Part shown: one piece after another, positions 16,615 to 26,214 of the stretch
Position numbering within the stretch: the first letter of the stretch is position 1
How the letters are laid out: each line of letters opens with the position of its first letter
NCBI RefSeq assembly: GCF_001439785.1
Contig: NZ_JYLI01000024.1
Location: forward strand, 32,078-96,077
DNA: 64,000 nucleotides
Source of the DNA: Pseudomonas poae
Lineage (GTDB): Bacteria; Pseudomonadota; Gammaproteobacteria; Pseudomonadales; Pseudomonadaceae
Reading direction: 5' to 3'
The notes under the pieces: model-generated
The model's database searches: none
Seen by the model: only the letters and a program-made list of their open reading frames with translations
What the model was told of the DNA's origin: nothing
Program-made: the position numbers and the translations under genes

Positions 16615-18852
16615 TTAACTCAACTCAGGGCGCAAAATCAGTACGCCCAGCGGTGGCAGATTCAAGGACAGCGACACCGGTTGCCCATGACGTGGCTCCT
16701 CCTGAGTGAACACGCCACCGCCATTACCGAAGTTGGAACCTGCGTAGGTGTCCGCATCACTGTTGATCACCTCGCTCCAACGCCCGGCAAACGGCACGCC
16801 CACGGTGTAGCCCTCACGAGGCACCGGGGTAAAGTTGGCCACCACCAGCACCGGCTTGCCGTCCTTGCTCCAGCGCAGCCAGGCAAAAACGCTGTTGATG
16901 GCGTCGTCGCCAATCAACCACTGAAAGCCCTGCGGCGCATCGTCCTGATCGTGCAGCGCCGGTTCCTCGCGGTACAGGCGGTTCAAGTCGCCCACCAGTT
17001 TCTGCACGCCCCGGTGTTCGGGGTACTGGAGCAAGTACCAGTCCAGTTGCTGATCGTGGTTCCATTCGCGCCACTGGCCAAACTCACAGCCCATGAACAG
17101 CAGCTTCTTGCCGGGATGCATCCACATGAAACTCAGGTAGGCGCGCAGGTTGGCGAATTTCTGCCAGCGGTCTCCGGGCATCTTGTCGATCAGCGAATGC
17201 TTGCCGTGCACCACTTCATCGTGGGAGATCGGCAGGATGAAGCGCTCTGACCAGGCGTACACCAGGCCGAAACTCAGCTCGTTGTGATGATGGGCGCGGT
17301 ACACCGGGTCCTGCTGGATGTAATGCAGCGAATCGTGCATCCAGCCCATATTCCACTTGTAGTTGAAGCCCAGGCCACCCTGCTGGGTCGGCTGGCTGAC
17401 GCCCGGCCAGGCCGTGGATTCTTCGGCGATGACCAGCGCACCGGGCGCTTCGAGAGCCACCACATCGTTCAAATGACGCAAAAATTCGATGGCTTCCAGG
17501 TTTTCCCGCCCGCCGTGACGGTTGGGCACCCATTCACCGGCCTTGCGCGAGTAGTCTCGGTACAGCATTGACGCCACCGCATCCACACGCAGACCGTCGA
17601 TGTGGAAATGCTTGAGCCAGTGCAACGCCGAGGCCAGCATGAACCCGTGCACTTCGGTGCGACCCAGGTTGTAGATCAGCGTGTCCCAGTCCTGGTGGAA
17701 ACCTTCCAGCGGGTTGGCGTATTCGTACAGCGCGGTGCCGTCAAATTGCGCCAGGCCGTGGGTGTCGGTCGGGAAATGCGCCGGCACCCAATCGAGGATC
17801 ACGCCGATATCGGCCTGATGCAGGGCGTTGACGAAGTACGCAAAATCTTCCGGCGAGCCAAAGCGCGCGCTCGGCGCAAACTGTGACAGCGCCTGGTAAC
17901 CCCACGAACCGCCAAACGGGTGTTCCATGATCGGCATCAGCTCGATATGGGTAAAGCCCAGCTCCTGTACGTAAGGAATCAGCCGCTCGGCCAGTTCACG
18001 CCAGCCGTACTGGCGCGACACCTCGCCCGCCTCGTCCAGCTCGCACTGCCAGGAGCCCACATGCAGCTCGTAGATCGACAGCGGCGCCGACGGTTTCTGC
18101 TTGTCCGTACGCGACTGCATCCAGTCATGGTCCTGCCAATCCACCTGCAACGGGGGCGCCACTTTGGACGCTGTGTCGGGCGGCAGCTGAGTGGCCAGGG
18201 CCATGGGATCGGCCTTGAGCGGCAGGATGCCATGGGCGCCGAGAATCTCGTATTTGTAGGCCGCCCCCGGTTGCAGGCGCGGGATGAAAATTTCCCACAC
18301 GCCCGACGGGTGCCGCAGGCGCATCGGGTGACGGCGACCGTCCCAGATATTGAAGTCGCCCACCACCGACACACGTCGGGCGTTCGGCGCCCACACGGCA
18401 AACCGTACGCCCTGCACGCCATCGACGTGGGTTACCTGAGCGCCCAGGCAGTTGCCGAGGTCGCGGTGATTGCCTTCGGCGAACAGGTACAGGTCCATCT
18501 CGCCCAGCAGCAGTTGGCTGAAACTGTAAGGGTCTTCGGTGATCTGCTCGCCGCCGGCCCATTGGATTTTCAAGAGGTAATCCTGACGCGTGGCAAAGTG
18601 CGCGATGAACAGGCCCGGCACCTGAGTCGCCTCCAGGCTGCCGATCGACTCGCCGCCGTCCCGTGTCAATACCTGCACACTCAGGGCTTCGGGCAGGAAC
18701 GCGCGAATGAACTGCCCGCCCTGCTCATCATCATGGGGACCCAGAATCGAAAACGGGTCCGGGTGCTCGGCGCGCACCAGCGCTTCAACGTCGCTGGACG
18801 CCGGCATTGCTGTCAACTTGGGCTGCAGCGGTTCTTTATTGATATAACTCAT
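16615..18852 (-). CDS. glgB: 1,4-alpha-glucan branching enzyme
   Basis: A 745-residue GH13 branching enzyme that makes alpha-1,6 branches in the glucan built by GlgE. An N-terminal CBM48-type region (GVRFAVWAPNARRVSVVGDFN) precedes the barrel. The catalytic nucleophile lies in GLRVDAVASMLY, the acid/base in VIAEESTAWPG, and ISHDEVVHGK is conserved. It is the last gene of glgE / treS-mak / glgB and starts inside the treS stop (ATGA at 18849-18852), so it is translationally coupled. Confidence 0.97.
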   Translation of the reverse strand: MSYINKEPLQPKLTAMPASSDVEALVRAEHPDPFSILGPHDDEQGGQFIRAFLPEALSVQVLTRDGGESIGSLEATQVPGLFIAHFATRQDYLLKIQWAGGEQITEDPYSFSQLLLGEMDLYLFAEGNHRDLGNCLGAQVTHVDGVQGVRFAVWAPNARRVSVVGDFNIWDGRRHPMRLRHPSGVWEIFIPRLQPGAAYKYEILGAHGILPLKADPMALATQLPPDTASKVAPPLQVDWQDHDWMQSRTDKQKPSAPLSIYELHVGSWQCELDEAGEVSRQYGWRELAERLIPYVQELGFTHIELMPIMEHPFGGSWGYQALSQFAPSARFGSPEDFAYFVNALHQADIGVILDWVPAHFPTDTHGLAQFDGTALYEYANPLEGFHQDWDTLIYNLGRTEVHGFMLASALHWLKHFHIDGLRVDAVASMLYRDYSRKAGEWVPNRHGGRENLEAIEFLRHLNDVVALEAPGALVIAEESTAWPGVSQPTQQGGLGFNYKWNMGWMHDSLHYIQQDPVYRAHHHNELSFGLVYAWSERFILPISHDEVVHGKHSLIDKMPGDRWQKFANLRAYLSFMWMHPGKKLLFMGCEFGQWREWNHDQQLDWYLLQYPEHRGVQKLVGDLNRLYREEPALHDQDDAPQGFQWLIGDDAINSVFAWLRWSKDGKPVLVVANFTPVPREGYTVGVPFAGRWSEVINSDADTYAGSNFGNGGGVFTQEEPRHGQPVSLSLNLPPLGVLILRPELS

Positions 18853-21800
18853 GACGTCTCCCCACCGCGTGCAGTTTTCGATATTGGGGCAAGCCCGCTC
18901 AACAATGCGTGCAAGCCTTGTAATGGCACCGCCAACCAGGTCGGGCGATTTTCCGCTTCGTAAGCCACTTCATACGCAGCTTTCTCCAGGCTGAACAGTG
19001 TCAGCGCGGCGTCCTGGCCCTTGGCATCCTGCCAGTCATGCGCCAGTGTAGACGCCGCAGCCTCATAGGCCTGGATAAATGCCTGGCGTGCTTCGTTCAG
19101 GTAGCGGTCGGTCACACGCTTGCGCGCAAGGTCCGCTTCGGGCGAGTGATCCACCCCTTGTACGTTAAGCGCCATGGCCGCCGCGTAGTCAAACGAACGC
19201 AGCACACCGCTCACATCCTTGTAAGGGCTGTGCTTGCCGCGCCGCTCATGCAGCGGCCTTGCCGGCTCGCCTTCAAAGTCGATCAGGTAGGCATCCCCCT
19301 TCACGACCAGCACCTGGCCCAGGTGCAAGTCACCGTGCACGCGAATGCGCAACCCGCCCAGCGTGGCTTTCGCCAACGCCTGGACCTGGCTGCCGATGGC
19401 TTTTTTCTGCGCCAGTAGTTCACTGACCAGCGTCTGATCGGCGGGGTTCAACTGATGTTGATTGAGCTTGAGCAATTGCAGGGCGCGCTCGATCTGCGCG
19501 CCCACGTCTTTGGCCCAGGCCTGGGTGTCCCTGGCCGAGGTGGCTTCTGGCTTGAAGTCGTTGTTGCCAGTGGGCGCGCCGAGCACGCCGTGCATCTCGC
19601 CCAGGCGCTGGCCGAGCATGCCGGCGAAGTCCGCCAGTTCGCCCAGGGCGTTGTAATGCTGCTCTTGCTCGGAAATGGCCTCGGCCAGTTCGTCACGGAT
19701 CGCACGCTCCAGGTTGTTCTGGGTCCAGCTCCACGCGTCGCCCTGGTTGCTCAGGTAACCCTGGGCGATCATCAACAGGTTGTCCTGACCCTCGCCATCA
19801 CGGCGAATCATCGAACCCATCAGCGGCGAGATATTCGGGTAGCCGGCCTCGGTGAGGTAAGCGCTCATTTCAAGCTCGGGGTGTACCCCGGCGCTGACTT
19901 TGCGGATCAGCTTGAGCACCAGGCGTTCACCCACCACCACCGAGCTGTTGGACTGCTCGGCGGAGAGGTAACGCACCGACACGTCATTCGCCAGTTGCAA
20001 CGCGTCCAGGTGGGCGGTTGCGGCAAAGCGCAGGGCACCGTCGCTGCAATCGAGCACTGTGCCGGCCTGCAGGGCCTGGATCACTGCGCGAACAAAATGC
20101 TCAAGGCTGAATGCATCAGTCACCAGGCCCACTTCGCGCGTGCGCCGCACGCGGGCCAGCGCCAATTGCTGGGGCAAGGCGCTGGTGAACTGGTCTTCAC
20201 GCAGAAAACCGAAGGGCAATTGGTAACGGCTCACCTGCCCGCCGCTGCTCACTTCGATTTCGCTGAGCAACACCGGGTGCTCCGGGTCGCCAAAGCGCAC
20301 GCCGTAGGCGATGTGCACGCTGTCGATGGTGGCGTCCTTACCGGCAAACCAGCGGCGCTTGGGCAGCCAGAGCGGCAGGGAGTCGTGTTCGAGGGTGTTG
20401 CGGCAAGGTGCTTCGAGCAATTCTTCCATGCGTTTTTTCAGTACCAAAGTGGTGAAGTCGGGAATGCTCTGCGCCGGCTCGACATGCCAGCTGGGCATCT
20501 GGTTTTCAGCGGCCAGCACAAACCAGTAGAAGCCGTACGGCGCCAGGGTCAGCAGGAAATTGAGCTGACCAATCGGCGGGAACGCGTTGCCGCCGAGCAT
20601 CTCCACCGGGACCATGCCGGCGAAAGCCGACAAGTCCAGCTCCGCCGCCTGCGCGCTGCGCGACACGTTGGCCACGCACAATATGATTTCAGTGCGCCCG
20701 TCCTCCGCGGTGAACTCGCGGGTGTAGGCGAGAATGCGCCGGTTGCTTGGCGAGAGCATTTTCAGGCTGCCGCGACCAAACGCCTTGGACTGCTTGCGCA
20801 CCGCGAGCATGCGCCGGGTCCAGTTAAGCAGCGAGTGCGGGTCCTGGGCCTGGGTCTCCACGTTGACCGACTGGTAGCCGTATTGCGGGTCCATGATCGG
20901 CGGCAGCACCAGACTCGCCGGGTCGGCGCGGGAGAAGCCGCCGTTGCGGTCGATGGACCACTGCATGGGCGTGCGCACACCGTCGCGGTCGCCCAGGTAA
21001 ATGTTGTCGCCCATGCCGATTTCATCGCCGTAATACAGGGTCGGCGTGCCGGGCATCGACAGCAGCAGGCTATTGAGCAACTCGACGCGACGGCGGTCGC
21101 GCTCCATCAACGGCGCCAGACGCCGACGAATGCCCAGGTTGATGCGCGCGCGGCGGTCGGCGGCGTAGTAGTTCCACAGGTAGTCGCGTTCCTTGTCGGT
21201 GACCATCTCCAGGGTCAGCTCATCGTGGTTGCGCAGGAAGATCGCCCACTGGCAATTGGCCGGGATCTCCGGGGTCTGGCGCAGGATGTCGGTGATCGGA
21301 AAGCGGTCTTCCTGGGCCAGCGCCATGTACATGCGCGGCATCAGCGGGAAGTGAAAGGCCATGTGGCATTCGTCGCCGTCGTCGCCCTTTTTGTCACCGC
21401 TCTTTGTGTTGCCAAAATACAGCTGCGTGTCCTCTGGCCATTGATTGGCTTCGGCCAGCAGCATGCGGTCGGGGTAATGCGCGTCGATCTCGGCGCGGAT
21501 CTGCTTGAGCACATCATGGGTCTCAGGCAGGTTTTCGTTGTTGGTGCCGTCGCGCTCGATCAGGTACGGAATGGCGTCCAGGCGCAGGCCGTCGATGCCC
21601 ATGTCCAGCCAGAAACGCATCACGCCCAGGACGGCCTTCATCACTTGCGGGTTATCGAAGTTGAGATCCGGCTGGTGCGAATAGAAGCGGTGCCAGAAGT
21701 ACTGCCCGGCTACCGGGTCCCAGGTCCAGTTGGACTTTTCGGTGTCGAGGAAAATGATGCGTGTGCCGTCGTACTTCTGGTCGTCATCGGACCAGACATA

Positions 21801-22211
21801 GAACTCCCGGGCGGCCGAACCCGGCTTGGCCTTGCGCGCACGCTGGAACCAGGGGTGCTGGTCGGAGGTGTGGTTGATCACCAGCTCGGTGATGACCCGC
21901 AACCCACGCTTGTGTGCCTCGGCAATGAAGCGCCGGGCATCGGCCATGGTCCCGTAGTCGCTGTGCACGCCACGGTATTCGGCAATGTCATAACCGTCAT
22001 CACGGCGTGGTGAGGGGTAGAACGGCAACAGCCAGATGGTGTTGACGCCCAGGTCGGCAATGTAATCGAGCTTGGCGATCAGCCCGGGAAAGTCGCCGAT
22101 ACCATCATTGTTGGAGTCGAAATAGGATTTGACGTGAACCTGGTAGATCACCGCGTCCTTGTACCAGAGCGGATCCTTGATGAACGTGGCTGCCTTGGGT
22201 TTCTTCGCCAT
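18849..22211 (-). CDS. treS: trehalose synthase fused to maltokinase
   Basis: A 1120-residue bifunctional protein. Residues 1-~545 are GH13 trehalose synthase (trehalose to maltose): GLRLDAIPYL carries the nucleophile, LAEANQWPED the acid/base. Residues ~560-1120 form the maltokinase (Pep2/Mak) domain, with RIRVHGDLHLGQVL and YLIDFEGEP giving the phosphotransferase-like catalytic and metal sites. The product maltose-1-phosphate feeds GlgE next door. ATG 22211 follows CAGGAG at 22219-22224. Confidence 0.96.
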   Translation of the reverse strand: MAKKPKAATFIKDPLWYKDAVIYQVHVKSYFDSNNDGIGDFPGLIAKLDYIADLGVNTIWLLPFYPSPRRDDGYDIAEYRGVHSDYGTMADARRFIAEAHKRGLRVITELVINHTSDQHPWFQRARKAKPGSAAREFYVWSDDDQKYDGTRIIFLDTEKSNWTWDPVAGQYFWHRFYSHQPDLNFDNPQVMKAVLGVMRFWLDMGIDGLRLDAIPYLIERDGTNNENLPETHDVLKQIRAEIDAHYPDRMLLAEANQWPEDTQLYFGNTKSGDKKGDDGDECHMAFHFPLMPRMYMALAQEDRFPITDILRQTPEIPANCQWAIFLRNHDELTLEMVTDKERDYLWNYYAADRRARINLGIRRRLAPLMERDRRRVELLNSLLLSMPGTPTLYYGDEIGMGDNIYLGDRDGVRTPMQWSIDRNGGFSRADPASLVLPPIMDPQYGYQSVNVETQAQDPHSLLNWTRRMLAVRKQSKAFGRGSLKMLSPSNRRILAYTREFTAEDGRTEIILCVANVSRSAQAAELDLSAFAGMVPVEMLGGNAFPPIGQLNFLLTLAPYGFYWFVLAAENQMPSWHVEPAQSIPDFTTLVLKKRMEELLEAPCRNTLEHDSLPLWLPKRRWFAGKDATIDSVHIAYGVRFGDPEHPVLLSEIEVSSGGQVSRYQLPFGFLREDQFTSALPQQLALARVRRTREVGLVTDAFSLEHFVRAVIQALQAGTVLDCSDGALRFAATAHLDALQLANDVSVRYLSAEQSNSSVVVGERLVLKLIRKVSAGVHPELEMSAYLTEAGYPNISPLMGSMIRRDGEGQDNLLMIAQGYLSNQGDAWSWTQNNLERAIRDELAEAISEQEQHYNALGELADFAGMLGQRLGEMHGVLGAPTGNNDFKPEATSARDTQAWAKDVGAQIERALQLLKLNQHQLNPADQTLVSELLAQKKAIGSQVQALAKATLGGLRIRVHGDLHLGQVLVVKGDAYLIDFEGEPARPLHERRGKHSPYKDVSGVLRSFDYAAAMALNVQGVDHSPEADLARKRVTDRYLNEARQAFIQAYEAAASTLAHDWQDAKGQDAALTLFSLEKAAYEVAYEAENRPTWLAVPLQGLHALLSGLAPISKTARGGETS

Positions 22212-22259
22212 TGGAAACTCCTGAAACACTTGAACATTGGCCTGGAGAAACAGGATCAA

Positions 22260-22348
22260 TGTGGGAGCTGGCTTGCCTGCGATAGCAGTGTGTCAGCCGA
22301 CAGCCCTGGTGCTGACCCACCGCTATCGCAGGCAAGCCAGCTCCCACC
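22260..22348. repeat. REPIN within the glgE-treS operon
   Basis: Arms TGTGGGAGCTGGCTTGCC and GGCAAGCCAGCTCCCAC form an inverted pair with GCGATAGC/GCTATCGC extensions, making a long stem in RNA. It fills most of the 154-bp gap between glgE (stop 22366) and treS (start 22211). Confidence 0.9.
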
Positions 22349-22365
22349 GTTGATTTGCGCTCGTC

Positions 22366-24354
22366 TCAGGAATGAGTAATGCGCCAGATCCCAAACGGCA
22401 TCTGCGGATCAAGGCGGGTCCACTGGCTCTTGCCGTACCAGGTCCAGCGATGGCCGTTCATCAAGTCTTCACCCTGGGTCTGCGCATCGTCAGGCAGGCC
22501 CATTTCCCACAGCGGCAATTCGAAGTGAGCTTCCTGAGCATTGAACGGATCGAGATTGACCGCGATCAGGATGAAGTTGCTGCCATCCTCGCTGCGCTTG
22601 CCGAAATACAGGATGTTGTCGTTCCAGGCGTTGTACAGCTTGAGCCCCAAGTGCGTCTGCAGGGCCGGGTTCTGCCGGCGGATGCGGTTGAGCTGGGCGA
22701 TCTCGGCGATGATGTTCCCCGGCGCGGTGAAGTCGCGCGGGCGAATCTCGTATTTCTCCGAGTCCAGGTACTCTTCCTTGCCGGGCACGGGTGCTGCCTC
22801 GCACAGCTCAAAGCCCGAATACATGCCCCACAGGCCCGAGCCCATGGTGGCCAGCGCGGCGCGGATCAGGAAACCCGGACGGCCGGACTCATGCAGGAAA
22901 CCGGGGTTGATGTCCGGCGTATTGACGAAGAAGTTTGGCCGGTAGCACTCACGCCAAGGCGACTGGTTGAGCTGGGTGAAATACTCGCTCAATTCGGCCT
23001 TGGTGTTGCGCCAAGTGAAGTAGGTGTAGCTCTGGGAATACCCGACCTTGCCCAGGCGCGCCATCATCGCCGGCGTGGTAAAGGCTTCGGCGAGGAAGAT
23101 CACCTCGGGGTATTTGGCGCGCACATCGCTGATCAGCCATTGCCAGAAAGGCAGCGGTTTGGTGTGCGGGTTGTCGACGCGGAAGGTCTTCACGCCCTCT
23201 TCCACCCAGCCCACCACAATGTCGCGCAGCTCTGTCCACAGGCCGGGAATGGCATCGGCGGCGTAGAAATCGACGTTGACGATGTCCTGATACTTTTTCG
23301 GCGGGTTTTCCGCGTATTTGATCGTGCCGTCCGGGCGCCAGTTGAACCAGCCCGGGTGCTGCTTGAGCCATGGGTGGTCCTGGGAGCACTGGATAGCGAA
23401 GTCCAGGGCGATTTCCAGGCCATGGTCGGCGGCGGCCTTCACCAGGCGGCGGAAATCATCGCGGCTGCCCAGTTGCGGGTGAATGGCTTCGTGACCGCCA
23501 TCCTCACTGCCGATGGCATACGGGCTGCCGGGATCATCGGGGCCGGCATGCAGCGAGTTGTTGGGCCCCTTGCGATGACTGCGGCCAATGGGGTGGATGG
23601 GCGGGAAGTACAGCACGTCGAAGCCCATGTCATGGATCATCGACAGCCGAGAGTGCACATCGTTGAAGGTGCCATGGCGCGCCGGGTCGTCGGTGATCGA
23701 GCGCGGAAACAGCTCGTACCAGCTGGCGAACTGCGCGCGTTCACGCTCCACATCGAGCGGGTAGACGGTGCTGATGCTCAGATAGGCGCGGTGATCGGCC
23801 TGGGTCATCAAGTGTGCACTGTCTTCGTGCAAAAACTGCGCAACCTGCTCGGTTTCCAGCAGGCTGGAGAGTTCGTGGTGCAGCAGCATCAGGCGGTCGC
23901 GCAGCTCGTTATCACTGCGCTCGGCGGCCTGCAGCACCAGGCTGCGGCCTTCCTGCAGTTCGAGGCTGACCGGTACGCCGGCTTCGTGCTTTTTGCGCAG
24001 TTCGTAGCAGAAGCTGGCGAAGGTATCGATCCAGGCCTCGATGCAGAACTCATGAGGGCCCTGCTCGGTGACGGTAAACGCGCCTTCCCAGCCGTTGTTG
24101 CCAACGTCGGCCATCACCACGCTGTGCCAGCTTTCGTCGCGCAATGGACGCCAGCGGATCAGCACGGCCAGCTTGTCGTGGCCGTCGGCAAATACCTTGC
24201 TGGTGACGTTCACGCGCTGATTCACCACGGCTTTCACGGCAAATTCGCCGCCGTCTATCACGGGCGTGGTGTCTTCAATGGCGATCCTGGGCAGCAGCAG
24301 TGCCTGGGACAATGGTAATGCGCAGTTATCTGAAGCCAGTGTTTCAGCAGTCAT
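22366..24354 (-). CDS. glgE: alpha-1,4-glucan:maltose-1-phosphate maltosyltransferase
   Basis: A 662-residue GH13_3 enzyme that extends linear alpha-glucan using maltose-1-phosphate. An N-terminal beta-domain (about 20-120) is followed by the barrel: YFPPIHPIGRSHRKG, the nucleophile in TFRVDNPHTKP, and the acid/base in IFLAEAFTTP. ATG 24354 is chosen because GGGGAAG lies seven bases upstream. It is the first gene of the operon with treS-mak and glgB; together they turn trehalose into storage glucan. Confidence 0.96.
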   Translation of the reverse strand: MTAETLASDNCALPLSQALLLPRIAIEDTTPVIDGGEFAVKAVVNQRVNVTSKVFADGHDKLAVLIRWRPLRDESWHSVVMADVGNNGWEGAFTVTEQGPHEFCIEAWIDTFASFCYELRKKHEAGVPVSLELQEGRSLVLQAAERSDNELRDRLMLLHHELSSLLETEQVAQFLHEDSAHLMTQADHRAYLSISTVYPLDVERERAQFASWYELFPRSITDDPARHGTFNDVHSRLSMIHDMGFDVLYFPPIHPIGRSHRKGPNNSLHAGPDDPGSPYAIGSEDGGHEAIHPQLGSRDDFRRLVKAAADHGLEIALDFAIQCSQDHPWLKQHPGWFNWRPDGTIKYAENPPKKYQDIVNVDFYAADAIPGLWTELRDIVVGWVEEGVKTFRVDNPHTKPLPFWQWLISDVRAKYPEVIFLAEAFTTPAMMARLGKVGYSQSYTYFTWRNTKAELSEYFTQLNQSPWRECYRPNFFVNTPDINPGFLHESGRPGFLIRAALATMGSGLWGMYSGFELCEAAPVPGKEEYLDSEKYEIRPRDFTAPGNIIAEIAQLNRIRRQNPALQTHLGLKLYNAWNDNILYFGKRSEDGSNFILIAVNLDPFNAQEAHFELPLWEMGLPDDAQTQGEDLMNGHRWTWYGKSQWTRLDPQMPFGIWRITHS

Positions 24355-24558
24355 CGAGCATCTTCCCCTTACGCCCTGTGGACGCTCTTTTGCTTGATCC
24401 AAATTCTGATACGGCGGCGCTCTCCCTGAGCGGGGCCGTCATAGGTCCGAGCCTGTGTGCGAGAGAAAAGTTCAGGCGGATATGGCGCCACTGGGCGGGA
24501 ATCAAATCTGCCACGCGGTTGTCCACCGGTAGAACAAAGCACAAAGGAGGCCACACCG

Positions 24559-24717
24559 ATGACTATCCCGATTCCGGCTGAAACGCCTGACCCCAATATT
24601 GACGCGCCAACGTTACCGCCCGTTGAACCGCCGCCGATTCCTGACGAGGAGCCGCCGGAAAACCAGCCTCCACCGGTGCAGGAGCCGCCTGGAGGTGAAC
24701 CGCCAGTGACGCTTTGA
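24559..24717 (+). CDS. 52-residue proline-rich acidic small protein
   Basis: A strong ribosome site AAAGGAGG at 24543-24550 lies eight bases before the ATG. The product is about one third proline (LPPVEPPPIPDEEPP) with many Glu/Asp and no Lys or Arg, so it is acidic and disordered. No signal peptide. It diverges from glgE across ~205 bp. The function is unknown. The excellent Shine-Dalgarno and absence of competing reading frames support a real gene. Confidence 0.7.
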   Translation: MTIPIPAETPDPNIDAPTLPPVEPPPIPDEEPPENQPPPVQEPPGGEPPVTL

Positions 24718-24743
24718 CGCCGTCTACGCGGGGTTCGGCATTC

Positions 24744-24776
24744 GCTTGCGCAGACGACACACGTCGGTGCGCAAGC
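24744..24776 (+). terminator. long perfect hairpin after the proline-rich peptide gene
   Basis: GCTTGCGCA pairs with TGCGCAAGC, with an inner CGAC-ACAC-GTCG stem. It starts 27 bases after the stop. No T-run follows, so it may be an attenuating or mRNA-stabilising structure rather than a classical intrinsic terminator. Confidence 0.5.
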
Positions 24777-24921
24777 GCACTCGAACCGTGGCAATTTCCC
24801 ACTTGATAAAAAGAGCTAGTCCTAACGTCAACGAATGCGCGGGTTTTCATACTGATTTTTCGCTCGCCTGAACGTCACGCATCAGGCAACGCGTAATCCG
24901 ATCTGTTTATGAGGAATCAGC

Positions 24922-25554
24922 ATGACCACCATCAGCCAACCGGCGACCCTCCCATTCAACGCCCCTCACACTGGCCCCAACAGCCTCCACTCGCACAAGC
25001 AACCCGAGGTGTCCGGGCATGCGCCCCATCTGGAGCGACACCTTGAGGATATAAGCGCCCGTGTGGACCGCAAGACCATTGACCACATGATGCGTAACCT
25101 GGACTCGAAAGAGTCAAAGGACTACTTCGAGAAGATCGACACCCTGTTGACCCCGGACAACATCAAGCGCCTGGCACGCGGCCCCGGTGCGAAACCCCAC
25201 ATCAAGGCGCTCACCCACATAGAAGCTTGCTTCAATAGCGGATCGATCGACAAAGTAACAGCCCCCCTTGAGTGGAAGCACGTCGAGGACTATCGCAAAG
25301 CCGTGGAAGCGGAGCTGTTTGAGTTGACGATCAGCATGCTCAATGCCCCCTGGGAAAAGAGCTCTGAATTGGCTCGAGGTTTTCTTCATGCGGAAATCGC
25401 CCCGCATATTCTGCACGGCCTGCATGACCTGCAAGCCAGGCACAAGCACCTCAGTGAAATCTCCACACTGGTGAAAAACATACTCGAGTCGGTGCGAGAT
25501 GCGCATTCGCAAGAACGCCAGCAGGATGTGTCGCGTGGGTATCCGGTCAGGTAA
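24922..25554 (+). CDS. hypothetical protein, helical, 210 residues
   Basis: I do not recognise the family. The first ~35 residues are rich in Pro, Ser, Thr, His and Asn (MTTISQPATLPFNAPHTGPN), with no hydrophobic signal peptide. The rest (about 36-205) is charged and helix-prone. GAGGAAT lies at 24911-24917 just before the ATG. A flexible polar N-terminus on a helical body resembles type III effectors, but no secretion or chaperone gene is nearby, so that is only a possibility. Confidence 0.7.
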   Translation: MTTISQPATLPFNAPHTGPNSLHSHKQPEVSGHAPHLERHLEDISARVDRKTIDHMMRNLDSKESKDYFEKIDTLLTPDNIKRLARGPGAKPHIKALTHIEACFNSGSIDKVTAPLEWKHVEDYRKAVEAELFELTISMLNAPWEKSSELARGFLHAEIAPHILHGLHDLQARHKHLSEISTLVKNILESVRDAHSQERQQDVSRGYPVR

Positions 25555-25585
25555 AAGAAACGCACACGGCGCCCTGAATCGATGG

Positions 25586-26080
25586 TCACTCATCCTTCTC
25601 GAACGCGCGCACAATCCGAGGCATCACGCTGAACACCGCCAGCGCCAGCAACGTACTCAGCACCGCTGTCGATTCGCGGCCCAACCCGGCCGCGACGCCA
25701 ATCGCAGCGGTCATCCACAGCCCTGCCGCAGTGGTCAGCCCTTTGACGTGACCTGCATCCTCATCCTTGCCCTTGATAATGGTGCCCGCGCCCAAAAAGC
25801 CAATGCCGGCGATCACGCCCTGCACCACGCGGCTCATGGCATCGGCCTGGTTACCGGACATCTGCGGCACCAGCACGAACAGCGCCGCGCCCAGCGCCAC
25901 CAGCATGTGCGTGCGTATCCCGGCCGCCTTGCCCTTGCTCTCGCGCTCAAAACCAAGGATGCCGCCCAGGATGGCCGCCATCAACAGCCGTACGGTCATC
26001 TGGGTAACCTGTTTTGCATCGCCAATATCGGCAAATTCGGCCTGCAGGGTCAGCCACGCTTCTTGCCACCATGCCTCCAT
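25586..26080 (-). CDS. MgtC/SapB family membrane protein
   Basis: A 164-residue inner-membrane protein with four hydrophobic segments. MTVRLLMAAILGGILGFERE and GIRTHMLVALGAALF are the MgtC signature, with GIGFLGAGTIIKG after them. Only the membrane domain is present; the C-terminal ACT-like cytoplasmic domain of virulence-type MgtC is absent. The family is tied to low-Mg adaptation and ATP synthase/phosphate control. No Mg transporter adjoins. Confidence 0.92.
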   Translation of the reverse strand: MEAWWQEAWLTLQAEFADIGDAKQVTQMTVRLLMAAILGGILGFERESKGKAAGIRTHMLVALGAALFVLVPQMSGNQADAMSRVVQGVIAGIGFLGAGTIIKGKDEDAGHVKGLTTAAGLWMTAAIGVAAGLGRESTAVLSTLLALAVFSVMPRIVRAFEKDE

Positions 26081-26214
26081 GGGTGCGCTCCTTTATGATT
26101 GTTGGTAAAAGATGGACAGCGGCGACTGCCAGTCAGTTGCCTGTGCCGCCTGGACATCAGCAAGACCGCTCACACCTTCCGTCCCGCTGACCCACTGATC
26201 CTGTTTAAGGCCCG

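Noticed and set aside
19455..22013. 852-codon plus-strand open frame opposite treS
   Set aside because: Antisense shadow of the fused TreS-maltokinase; no ribosome site and atypical composition.
22372..24318. 648-codon plus-strand open frame opposite glgE
   Set aside because: Antisense shadow of glgE; same reasons.
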